A stretch of 64,000 nt of DNA, taken from positions 248,001 to 312,000 of the forward strand of contig NZ_JBMHJM010000001.1 in assembly GCF_049747295.1 (NCBI RefSeq), written 5' to 3'. Both the position numbers and the translations under genes were made by a program. The notes beneath the pieces were generated by a model, which did not search any database, had not been told where the DNA came from, and saw nothing but the letters and a program-made list of their open reading frames with translations. This DNA comes from Afipia sp049747295. GTDB lineage: Bacteria; Pseudomonadota; Alphaproteobacteria; Rhizobiales; Xanthobacteraceae. This document shows positions 42,264 through 50,242 of the stretch, one piece after another. Each line of letters begins with the position of its first letter. Within the stretch, counting starts at the first letter, position 1.

Positions 42264-44076
42264 TTTTCTTCACCTGATAATCTTGTTTCTGGACGCGCTG
42301 GGTCGGCGCGAGGGTTGCCACGTTGCTCGTATTGCTGAGCACTGGCGGCGTATAAACAAGCGGCAATGCCACGGTCACTGTGGTGCCTTCGTCGATCTTA
42401 CTATCGACAGTCATGTCACCACCGTGCAGCCCCACAAGGCTTTTGACAATAGACAGACCAAGTCCCGTTCCTTCGTGGCGACGCTGATAGGTCTTGCCCG
42501 CCTGGAAGAACGGATCGCCAAGCCGCTTGAGATCTTCTGCTTCGATGCCGACGCCGGTATCCATGACGCGCACCATCAGGCGCGGCCCTTCGACCGAGGC
42601 AGTGACGGTCACCGTACCACCGCGTTCCGAGAACTTGATTGCGTTGGAGAGCAAATTCAGGAGGATTTGCTTGAACGCACGCGGATCACCATTGATCTGC
42701 GGAAGGTCCGTCGGAGCACGGGTGACAAGATCGATGCCGCCCTCGCGCGCCTTGAGCACCATCAGATTGCAGCAGCCGACGAGCGACTCGCGCGGTGAAA
42801 ACAGCTCCGGCACGATTTCAAAATTGCCGCTCTCCATCTTCGACATGTCGAGGATGCCATTCACGACGGAAAGCAGATGTAATCCAGACTCGTTGATGAG
42901 CTTGGCATATTCCTTACGCCGCGCAGCGTCGATCATCATCTCGTCTTCATGGACGATCATCTCGGAGAATCCGATGATGGCGTTCAACGGTGTGCGCAAT
43001 TCATGGCTCATTGTGGCAAGGAACCGCGACTTCGTTTCCCCTGCCCGTTCAGCCTCGCTTCGAGCCGTCTCAAGCGCCTGCTCCTGAAGCTTGCGTTCCG
43101 TCACATCGCGCATGACTGCAACGACTTCAACACCAGGCTCCGCATGCGGTCCCGAAATGATGTCAATCGGCCTGCAACGCATCTCGATCCAGATGAATTC
43201 AGCCGCCGGAGTACGGGAGGACGCGTCGCGTTTGACACGGAATTCAACACTGCGCTCGCTTCCGCTGCGGGCCGCTTCCGACAGCGCCGTCAGATACGAA
43301 GGGCGATCGGCAACATGAACGCGATCGAACAACCCATGCTGCAGCAGACGTGCAGCGGGGGCGCCCAGCAGCGTTTCCGCCGCCGGAGAGATGAACTGGA
43401 TCGCACCGTTGCGGCTATGCCGGGAAATGACGTCGCTGATGTTGCGAGCCAAGAGACGATAGCGTTCTTCCTCGTCGCTCAGCAGTTTCTTGCTGGTGCG
43501 GGCCAGAGCTTCAGCACTGAAAGCAAGAGCTGCGGCATACATCGTCGCGGTCGCGATACCGATCGTGGCGAAGAATGAATTGAAATGCGCGGGCACCTTC
43601 GAGACAGGCAGAACCCCGAGAGACCCCATGGCGACCAGAGTCAGCGCGCAACCGAGCGCAAGCACCACGGTGGTGGCCACGATACGGCGCGACGCCGACA
43701 GCGCGGCTTCAAGCGGAACAGCGATAAGCCAGATGGCGGCGAACGACGAGATGCCGCCCGTATGAATGCAAAGAATCAGGACGACCGCAGCAAGCGACGT
43801 TGATGAAAGGATGTGAGCGCTTTCGTAGTGGCCAGTCCGCGATAGATAATACGAGATCAAGATCGGCACGATCAGCCATGCGAATGCCATCACCTCAATG
43901 ACAGTCGGTGCGCCGCGAACCGCGAGATAAAGTGGGAGCGAAGCAAGCGCCACCAGACTGCCCAGCAACCGGGGAGCAATAAAGGCGCGATGCCGCGCGC
44001 TCGTCATCGCATCCCGCCGTGCTGATGGATGCAGCAGGGTATCCAGGTGGTCCCGTATGATCGCAAACACTGTCAC
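42256..44076 (-). CDS. Multi-TM PAS sensor histidine kinase, DivJ-like
   Basis: 606 residues. Five or six TM helices in residues 30-205, a PAS domain (about 215-335), DHp with His in TMSHELRTPLNAIIGFSEMI and NGILDMSKMESGNFEIV, ATPase with LLNLLSNAIKFSERG, DTGVGIEAEDLKRLGDPFFQ and GTGLGLSIVKSLVGLHGGD. The multi-helix N-terminus plus this core is the layout of DivJ, the DivK kinase of the cell-cycle phosphorelay; FixL- or PleC-like alternatives cannot be ruled out. The start GTG 44076 is not strong; ATG 44007 also fits. Confidence 0.85.
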   Translation of the reverse strand: MTVFAIIRDHLDTLLHPSARRDAMTSARHRAFIAPRLLGSLVALASLPLYLAVRGAPTVIEVMAFAWLIVPILISYYLSRTGHYESAHILSSTSLAAVVLILCIHTGGISSFAAIWLIAVPLEAALSASRRIVATTVVLALGCALTLVAMGSLGVLPVSKVPAHFNSFFATIGIATATMYAAALAFSAEALARTSKKLLSDEEERYRLLARNISDVISRHSRNGAIQFISPAAETLLGAPAARLLQHGLFDRVHVADRPSYLTALSEAARSGSERSVEFRVKRDASSRTPAAEFIWIEMRCRPIDIISGPHAEPGVEVVAVMRDVTERKLQEQALETARSEAERAGETKSRFLATMSHELRTPLNAIIGFSEMIVHEDEMMIDAARRKEYAKLINESGLHLLSVVNGILDMSKMESGNFEIVPELFSPRESLVGCCNLMVLKAREGGIDLVTRAPTDLPQINGDPRAFKQILLNLLSNAIKFSERGGTVTVTASVEGPRLMVRVMDTGVGIEAEDLKRLGDPFFQAGKTYQRRHEGTGLGLSIVKSLVGLHGGDMTVDSKIDEGTTVTVALPLVYTPPVLSNTSNVATLAPTQRVQKQDYQVKKSA

Positions 44077-44545
44077 GCTTTAATACTCACGTTCGGCTCA
44101 CACGTCAGCGACGTATGCCGGAACGCCCCCTTTATTCGTTGCCGGATGCTGTCAGAGCGAACTTAAGCGAACACTAAGGCACCCGGGCAATCGCGGCTCG
44201 CAGCCGCTGAACATGCGGTTTTGGGCACAATCGGCATTGCATTTGACGGGAATGGTGAACGCGAAGTTTCTATGGGGACGCTGATATGGTTTCGAAATGG
44301 TGGACGATGCGTTCGCAGCGACCATACGGGCGCTTCATACACACTTAACGAACCACGCACTGGTCAATTGAAAATTTACGCCAAATGAAACGATTCGAAT
44401 TTTAAGCAAATTGGACTTTGTCAAAACACCGGGGATTTAACCGGCCCTGCTAAAGAACAGACGCGTTTGGAAACAACCAATAACGACATGAACGCTTCGA
44501 GGGGAATGAAGCGCTTCATTGGGACCGAGATCGACGGGGTTTGAG
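44077..44545. other. Divergent spacer between DivJ-like kinase and DUF5330 genes
   Basis: 469 bp without a credible gene, with a locally lower GC content (for example 44340-44420). It includes TTAAGCGAACACTAA at 44163-44177, one base off a CtrA site, and a short CCGG-GGATTTAA-CCGG inverted repeat at 44431-44446. Promoters for both neighbours must lie here. Confidence 0.4.
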
Positions 44546-45001
44546 ATGTTCTTTCTGCTTCGCATGGCATTCTGGCTCGGGCTTGTGCTTGTGCTACTGC
44601 CGACAGACAAGACGCCTGACACAGACAAGGCTCCTGAAGTGGCGACGTCGGATGCCATTTCCGCCGCGACCGCTGCTGTCTCGGACATGAGCCAGTTCTG
44701 CACACGTCAGCCGGCGGCTTGCGCCGTGGGTGGTCAGGCCGCGACAGTCATTGGCGCGCGCGCGCAGAACGGCGCAAGGAAGGTCTATCACTTCATCACG
44801 GACAAGGCCGAGAATAAGACCGAGAACAAGACTCTGATCGGGCCCGAGAAGCCGGAGAAGAAATCGCCTGATCACACGGGGTCGATTGCTTCACTGGATG
44901 ATGATGCCGACATCAGCGGCGTCACGCACCAGACGCTCACCCAGGAGGACCTGCAGATGGAATGGCAGCCTCCCACTGCGGAGCCCGTTCCGGCTCCGTA
45001 A
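44546..45001 (+). CDS. DUF5330 family protein, membrane-anchored
   Basis: 151 residues. A short N-terminal hydrophobic anchor (FFLLRMAFWLGLVLVLLP), then SQFCTRQPAACAVGGQAATV with two cysteines, a charged helix and a disordered acidic tail. This order matches DUF5330 proteins of Rhizobiales. ATG 44546. It precedes sufE by 74 bp. Function unknown. Confidence 0.75.
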   Translation: MFFLLRMAFWLGLVLVLLPTDKTPDTDKAPEVATSDAISAATAAVSDMSQFCTRQPAACAVGGQAATVIGARAQNGARKVYHFITDKAENKTENKTLIGPEKPEKKSPDHTGSIASLDDDADISGVTHQTLTQEDLQMEWQPPTAEPVPAP

Positions 45002-45075
45002 AAACACCGTTGCGATATAGCTATCGAAGGTTTCCGATCTCATATAAGGGTTCTGCCCATGAGATCGGAACTGTC

Positions 45076-45501
45076 ATGACCATTGATGAAATCAGGGACA
45101 ACTTTGCGCTGCTGGACGAGTGGGACGATCGCTACCGCTATGTGATCGAACTCGGCCGAACCCTGGACCCGATGACCGAAGACGAGCATTCCGCCGCCAA
45201 CAAGGTTCAGGGCTGCGCCAGCCAGGTCTGGTTGTCTCGTGACATCGACCGCCGGAACGGCGAACCGGTGCTTAATTTCAAGGGCGACAGCGACGCGCAT
45301 ATCGTCCGGGGGCTGATTGCGATCCTGCTGGCGCTCCAGTCAGGAAAGACCGCGCGCGAGGTTCTCAGCGCTGATCCGATAGCGGTTTTCGATGAGTTGG
45401 GTTTCCGCGAACATCTGACGCCGCAACGATCGAATGGCCTGCGGGCGATGGTCGAGCGTATTAAAAACGATGCGCGGGAAACGCTGGCCGAGACGACCTG
45501 A
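45076..45501 (+). CDS. sufE: SufE family sulfur acceptor for Fe-S assembly
   Basis: 141 residues from ATG 45076. It has the SufE fold with the sulfur-accepting Cys47 in ANKVQGCASQVWLSRD, preceded by LDEWDDRYRYVIELG, and the C-terminal GLRAMVERIKNDARE. SufE takes sulfur from SufS for Fe-S cluster building in the cytosol. The suf operon itself is not in this window. The frame opening upstream at 44962 is not supported. Confidence 0.92.
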   Translation: MTIDEIRDNFALLDEWDDRYRYVIELGRTLDPMTEDEHSAANKVQGCASQVWLSRDIDRRNGEPVLNFKGDSDAHIVRGLIAILLALQSGKTAREVLSADPIAVFDELGFREHLTPQRSNGLRAMVERIKNDARETLAETT

Positions 45502-45593
45502 TTCCCAGTTGAAGAGCCGTCCTCCGCATCGCGATGGCTGAAGTTCTCGACAAGCTAGCTCGTAAAGCGGGCGGAAATTATTCCCACGAGGGA

Positions 45594-46010
45594 TTACCGT
45601 CCGCGTCGGCGGCGCTGTTGCCCAAGGCCCATCTTCTTGGCGAGATTGGACCGGGCTACGGCATAGTTCGGTGCAACCATCGGATAGTCCGCCGGCAGCC
45701 CCCATTTCTCCCGGTACTGCTCTGGAGTCATGTTGTACTGCGTCCGCAAATGGCGCTTGAGCGACTTGAAGCGTTTGCCATCCTCAAGACACACCAAATA
45801 GTCCGGGGTCATCGATTTCTTGACTGAAATCGCTGGTTTAACCGGCTCGAGGGCTGCTTCGGTGCCGCCGGTCGACACGCGTAACAGCGCGGCGTGGATC
45901 TGGCTGATCAGCGCCGGGATCTCGGCTGCGGTCGTCGTGTTGTTGCTGACATAGGCCGATACGATGGACGCGGTCAGGTCGACAAAACTCTTCGCGGACG
46001 TCTCGCTCAT
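45594..46010 (-). CDS. mucR: MucR/Ros family transcriptional regulator
   Basis: 138 residues. The zinc-finger-like region reads YLVCLEDGKRFKSLKRHLRT, then QYNMTPEQYREKWGLPADYP and NLAKKMGLGQQRRRRGR. In classical MucR the second histidine ligand lies four residues after the first (RHLxTHYN); here that place is Gln (RHLRTQYN), so zinc may not be bound in the usual way. MucR proteins silence or control surface polysaccharide, motility and cell-cycle genes. ATG 46010; the gene converges with sufE (92 bp gap). Confidence 0.9.
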   Translation of the reverse strand: MSETSAKSFVDLTASIVSAYVSNNTTTAAEIPALISQIHAALLRVSTGGTEAALEPVKPAISVKKSMTPDYLVCLEDGKRFKSLKRHLRTQYNMTPEQYREKWGLPADYPMVAPNYAVARSNLAKKMGLGQQRRRRGR

Positions 46011-46157
46011 CTTAATGCTTTCGGGCGTTCAAATCCGACGGGCCGAAAAACTCCCGCCGGTCGACGATTTGTTGCCGATTATACTTGTGATTATGGAGAA
46101 TATAACAGGTCAGACAAGTAAAACACCGTCATAGCAGTGTTTATTTTTAAGAGAGCA

Positions 46158-46231
46158 CTAGTGTCCCGAATCCAAAGGTCCGCCTTATCGTGAGCGCGCT
46201 CCGTAGCGGACTTTGGTCGAGAGGACACGAG
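46158..46231. repeat. Palindromic repeat copy R4a
   Basis: Left arm CTAGTGTCCCGAATCCAAAG followed by GTCCGC; right arm GCGGACTTTGGTCGAGAGGA followed by CACGAG, its inverse. First unit of a tandem doublet, mirroring R2/R3. Confidence 0.75.
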
Positions 46232-46291
46232 TAGAAGTTCGCTGCTGGAAAGACTCGCAGGAAAAATCGAGCGAACTTCTCAACACACTGG
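46230..46291. repeat. Palindromic repeat copy R4b
   Basis: Arms TAGAAGTTCGC and GCGAACTTCTCAACACACTG. The left arm is shortened where it meets R4a. Its right end lies one base before the stop codon of the 46293 gene on the minus strand. Confidence 0.65.
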
Positions 46292-46292
46292 T

Positions 46293-47291
46293 TTAACCGC
46301 GCTGGTCGAGGTGCGCCCGCAGCTCCTCGATGGAGGCGAAACGGACCATGCCTTCGGGCATCTGCGCTTCGATGGAGCCGTCGGAGTAGAGCGAATAGGC
46401 CATTGAATCGACGACCCCGGATTTCACGATCGTCACCGACTCCGTTTCGGCCCGCTTCGGAGGCTGATAGCGCTCGCGCGGTGTCTCGGGTTCGCTGTTT
46501 TCAGAAGTCGCCGTACGCGAGAGACGGCTGCTCCGCAGCGGGGACGGATCACGCCGCGGCCGTTCACGTTGCGGCCACGCTGTCTCAAAAAGACTTCCAG
46601 GCTCAGGATTGGACCGATTTTGACCGGCCTCCTCTCCCGATAGTTCCTCGGTGGAGGGCTGATGGCTCGGCATTTCCTCGGCGTGCGATTCGTCTCGCAC
46701 CTCGAGCTCGCGAGGAGTTTGGTCCCGCCGCCGCGATGAAAACAAGAGGTTGCGCCGCTGCTGTCGTTGCGCGGCCGGTGACATCGCCTCGGATGCGTCC
46801 GCCGCGGCTGAGTTGCGCGAGCGGGTCTGATTGTCCTGCCAGGGTGCCGGGTCTTCAGCCGCCCGCTCCGGCTCTGCCGAGCGCGACGCGTGTAACGGCT
46901 CGTGAGGCGAGCGATCTGGGAAGCTTTCAGTGGTTCGAGACCGATCCCGGGAAAACAGCATATCCTCCCGGTTTGACCGCCCGACCGGCGCAGGCGGCAC
47001 TGGATCCGGAGCGTTCTTGCCAGAGCGGATGACATCTACGAGATCGCTTGCTTCACGGCCTCCCGCGAGAGGTGGATTTGCAGGAATCCCGGCCTCCAGC
47101 CGGCGGGCCAAAGCTTTCAATTCACGTCCCACAAAGGAGAGGCCAATCAGCAGCAGACCTGTGCAGGACACCACCGTTCCGGCAACGATCATGGTGTTGC
47201 CGAAGCTGAATTCCTTGATCGGAACTCCGAACACGACCGTCAGAAGGCCAACACAGAGCACGACCGTTCCGCCGATCAACAGCGCAATCAT
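46293..47291 (-). CDS. Two-TM protein with long disordered middle, unknown function
   Basis: 332 residues. Two N-terminal TM helices (IALLIGGTVVLCVGLLTVVF and TMIVAGTVVSCTGLLLIGLS), then about 200 residues rich in Arg, Ser, Pro and Glu (probably disordered), and a conserved C-terminal domain TESVTIVKSGVVDSMAYSLY followed by SDGSIEAQMPEGMVRFASIE. I recall this ending from other Bradyrhizobiaceae but know no function. ATG 47291. The TAA stop abuts repeat R4b. Confidence 0.7.
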   Translation of the reverse strand: MIALLIGGTVVLCVGLLTVVFGVPIKEFSFGNTMIVAGTVVSCTGLLLIGLSFVGRELKALARRLEAGIPANPPLAGGREASDLVDVIRSGKNAPDPVPPAPVGRSNREDMLFSRDRSRTTESFPDRSPHEPLHASRSAEPERAAEDPAPWQDNQTRSRNSAAADASEAMSPAAQRQQRRNLLFSSRRRDQTPRELEVRDESHAEEMPSHQPSTEELSGEEAGQNRSNPEPGSLFETAWPQRERPRRDPSPLRSSRLSRTATSENSEPETPRERYQPPKRAETESVTIVKSGVVDSMAYSLYSDGSIEAQMPEGMVRFASIEELRAHLDQRG

Positions 47292-47617
47292 TACAAACTC
47301 CCCAAGCTGCGGGAACTCGTGCCGCAGTGCATTATAATACTTTCATATTATTCCCATTACCAATTGGTAACTTTATGCCCACCCGGAGCATAATTCTCGC
47401 GGAGCTCAGACGCGTCAAAAAAGCCCGGCAACCGTCTGGATCAGCGACACAATCTATAGGTTTCGGAAAAGATCTTTACCTTGCCACAAATGCTGCGTTG
47501 CATCAGGAAAAATGCGCCACAATTGGCAATTACTTCAACATCTAACTGAGATACATTGTTCCCGGGGAATGGCCTTCGTTGAATGAAGGCACGGGACACC
47601 GGGTTTATCAACTGACC
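47292..47617. other. Divergent AT-rich spacer with a perfect palindrome
   Basis: About 325 bp. The part 47330-47375 is AT-rich and holds TTACCAATTGGTAA (47357-47370), a perfect 14-base palindrome that could be an operator for either neighbour. A 72-codon frame (47327-47545) is open here but opens over this operator-like DNA and has no ribosome-binding site or recognisable fold; it is not called. Confidence 0.45.
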
Positions 47618-49267
47618 ATGTCATCCATCACGACATCAGCGATCGAACTGCCTGCGCGGCGCTCGATCGAACAGGTAAGTGACGATCTCGCCATTGCCGT
47701 TTTGGCCGTGGTGAGCATTATCGCAGGTCTGACGTTCCGTGACTATGGTCTTGGCTGGGACGATTATACGCATGCGGAGTATGCCGACCTCCTGCTGAAA
47801 ATGTTCAGCAGCGGCTTTACGGACACCAGCGCGTTGTCGTTCGCCAACCTGTACATGTATGGCGGCGGCTTCGACATGGTCGCGGCCTTGCTTCACAAGG
47901 TTGTTCCGCTCGAATTGTTCGAAACGCGGCGACTGGTCGGCGCGATCGTGGGCGTCATTGGCCTTGGCGTCACATGGCGGCTGGCGCGGCGGATCAGTGG
48001 GCCGATTGCAGGTCTTGCTGCATTGCTCCTGCTCGCGCTGTGCCCGATCTTCTACGGCCACATGTTTATGAACCCGAAGGATGCGCCGTTCGCCGTCGCG
48101 ATGGTGATCCTGATGCTCGGGCTTGTCAGACTGGCCCAAGAATACCCGGCCCCATCACCGCATACTATTCTGATCATTGGGCTAGGCGCCGGGCTCTCCA
48201 TCGGTTCGCGTATCCTGGGCGGCCTCGCCCTGCTCTACGCTGTGGCGGGATTCATGCCGATCTGGATTGCGGATATCCGCGAACAGGGCTTGCGTGAAGC
48301 AGGTCACCGGCTTGGACACGTTTTGTATGTTCTGCTGCCGGCCATCCTACTTGGCTATCTGGTCATGGGCTTGATCTGGCCGTGGTCGATCATCGAGCCC
48401 GCCAATCCGTTTCGCGCGCTGACCTACTTTTCGCACTTCTTTGAAAAGCCGTGGAAGGAATTGTTTGACGGCGCGATTGTCTCCGTACCGGACATGCCCT
48501 GGTCGTATCTGCCGACGTTGTTCGCGCTGCAGCTTCCGGAGGTCATGCTTGCACTGCTCGGAGCCGGCGTGATTGGTACGCTTGTGTCGCTGACCCGCGG
48601 CAACGTCGACGCCAAGCGCAAAACCATTTTGTCCATGTTGACGCTTGCCGCCATGCTTCCCCTCATCATTGCGATGGTGAAGCGGCCGGCCCTCTACAAC
48701 GGCATTCGCCACTTCATCTTCGTCATTCCGCCGATGGCGGTTCTCGGCGGTGTAGCGTTCGCGGCCATTTTCAACCGGTTGCGAGAGCGCGGCTGGAAAG
48801 CTCAGGCCGCTTTGGTCACGGTGTTCATTCTTGGTCTGGTGCTGCCGCTGAATGAGATGATCCGCCTGCACCCCTATCAATACACCCACTTCAACCAGAT
48901 TGCCGGTACGGTTCGGGGCGCGGACAACCGCTATATGCTCGACTATTGGGGACTTGCCCTCAAACAGGCGTCGGAAGGCTTACGGCAGGAGATCGTCGAA
49001 AAGCATGAAGTTGCACCGCGTAACCGCAAATGGCGTGTTGCGGTCTGTGGACCTCAGCGCCCCGCTCAAGTGGCCCTCGGCCCGGAGTTCACCATCGGCT
49101 GGGATAGCCATGCGGCCGATTTCGCGATGACGCTCGGGGAATTCTACTGCAAAGGATTGAATGCCCCGGTGGTCGTTGAGATCAAGCGGGACGACGTTGT
49201 CTACGCGCGCGTCTACGATATCCGCGGCAAGAGCATCGCGAGCCTGCTGGCCATTCCTGCCCCGTAG
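47618..49267 (+). CDS. Family-39-like membrane glycosyltransferase
   Basis: 549 residues from ATG 47618 with ten or more TM helices and a C-terminal soluble domain of about 100 residues. After TM1 the first periplasmic loop has FRDYGLGWDDYTHAEYADLL, with the paired acidic residues expected for the polyprenol-phosphate-sugar dependent GT-C fold (ArnT/RgtA group). FYGHMFMNPKDAPFAVAMVI and NGIRHFIFVIPPMAVL are other marked segments. It probably transfers a sugar to a lipid or polysaccharide at the outer face of the inner membrane; donor and acceptor are unknown. Monocistronic. Confidence 0.8.
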   Translation: MSSITTSAIELPARRSIEQVSDDLAIAVLAVVSIIAGLTFRDYGLGWDDYTHAEYADLLLKMFSSGFTDTSALSFANLYMYGGGFDMVAALLHKVVPLELFETRRLVGAIVGVIGLGVTWRLARRISGPIAGLAALLLLALCPIFYGHMFMNPKDAPFAVAMVILMLGLVRLAQEYPAPSPHTILIIGLGAGLSIGSRILGGLALLYAVAGFMPIWIADIREQGLREAGHRLGHVLYVLLPAILLGYLVMGLIWPWSIIEPANPFRALTYFSHFFEKPWKELFDGAIVSVPDMPWSYLPTLFALQLPEVMLALLGAGVIGTLVSLTRGNVDAKRKTILSMLTLAAMLPLIIAMVKRPALYNGIRHFIFVIPPMAVLGGVAFAAIFNRLRERGWKAQAALVTVFILGLVLPLNEMIRLHPYQYTHFNQIAGTVRGADNRYMLDYWGLALKQASEGLRQEIVEKHEVAPRNRKWRVAVCGPQRPAQVALGPEFTIGWDSHAADFAMTLGEFYCKGLNAPVVVEIKRDDVVYARVYDIRGKSIASLLAIPAP

Positions 49268-49384
49268 CCGCCACGGCATAGCCGCCGTGCAACGAGTACG
49301 TGTTGCTGCGACGATCTCCCGGCGTTAGCTTTGGTTAGAAAGCCTATGAACTTTGGGCTCACAAAACCGCGGGAGAAACGTTCC

Positions 49385-50167
49385 ATGTCGCCAGCCGAAG
49401 CTGCTCGTCTGAAAGAAGTCCAGTCAACTATGTCTGAGGCCGAGTGGTCGCAGCGCGTCAACCTTGCGGCAGCTTATCGGCTGGTTGCGCTGTATGGCTG
49501 GGACGATCTGGTCGACACCCATATCTCGGCACGCGTTCCCGGCCCCGAGCATCATTTCCTGATCAACCCATACGGCCTGATGTTTGACGAGATTACCGCG
49601 TCAAGCCTCGTGAAGGTCGACCTCGACGGCAACCAGCTGACGCCGAGCGCGTACAAGATCAATCCCGCGGGCTTTACGATCCACTCCGCCATTCACGAAG
49701 TCCGGGAAGACGCCGGCTGCGTGATGCACCTGCACACCCCGGACGGCACGGCTGTTGCAAGCTGCATGGAAGGTCTGCTCCCGCTTAACCAGACCGCCCA
49801 GCTCGTCACCGGCGACCTTGCCTACCATGACTATGAAGGTATCGCGCTGGACCATGACGAGCGCCCGCGCATCCAGAAGGATCTCGGCGAAAAGAATATT
49901 CTGTTGCTGCGCAATCACGGCACACTGACCGTCGGCCGTTCGGTCGCGTCTGCATTCGAGCGCATGTATCATCTGGAGCGCGCATGCACGATGCAGGTGC
50001 GTACCCGCATGCTCGGGCCCACAGCCTATCCGGTCGACAAATTGGTGATCGAAAAGAACGAGAAGCTGGTCAGCGATCCGGATCGTTCCGATTTGCGTTC
50101 GACGAAACTCGTCTGGCCGCCGTTGCTGCGCAAGCTTGACAGGATCGACCCGAGCTACAAGAATTAA
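49385..50167 (+). CDS. Class II aldolase/adducin family protein
   Basis: 260 residues from ATG 49385 (GGGAG nine bases upstream; ATG 49346 is an alternative). The fold shows VNLAAAYRLVALYGWDDLVD, HFLINPYGLMFDEITASSLV, the zinc-binding pair in CVMHLHTPDGTAV and a third His in LLLRNHGTLTVG. Members are aldolases, epimerases or decarboxylases acting on sugar phosphates, or catalytically diverged adducin-like proteins. The second zinc-site features look complete. No sugar-related neighbours, so the substrate is open. Confidence 0.87.
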   Translation: MSPAEAARLKEVQSTMSEAEWSQRVNLAAAYRLVALYGWDDLVDTHISARVPGPEHHFLINPYGLMFDEITASSLVKVDLDGNQLTPSAYKINPAGFTIHSAIHEVREDAGCVMHLHTPDGTAVASCMEGLLPLNQTAQLVTGDLAYHDYEGIALDHDERPRIQKDLGEKNILLLRNHGTLTVGRSVASAFERMYHLERACTMQVRTRMLGPTAYPVDKLVIEKNEKLVSDPDRSDLRSTKLVWPPLLRKLDRIDPSYKN

Positions 50168-50196
50168 TCCGTCAGCCTCTACACTGACCAGACGAC

Positions 50197-50226
50197 AAAC
50201 GCCGCCCAATTCCGGGCGGCGTTTTT
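50197..50226. terminator. Bidirectional rho-independent terminator
   Basis: An 11-bp perfect stem AAACGCCGCCC/GGGCGGCGTTT with the loop AATTCC, followed by TTTTT-like runs on the plus strand (GTTTTTACTTTT). It lies between two convergent genes and ends both the aldolase and dipeptidase transcripts. Confidence 0.9.
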
Positions 50227-50242
50227 ACTTTTGCAGACACCA

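Noticed and set aside
46020..46050. tRNA-like T-arm sequence GCGTTCAAATCCGA
   Set aside because: No acceptor, D or anticodon stems in suitable positions; it lies right upstream of mucR.
47327..47545. 72-codon frame upstream of the glycosyltransferase
   Set aside because: It opens over AT-rich DNA with a palindromic operator-like site, has no ribosome-binding site and no recognisable protein character.
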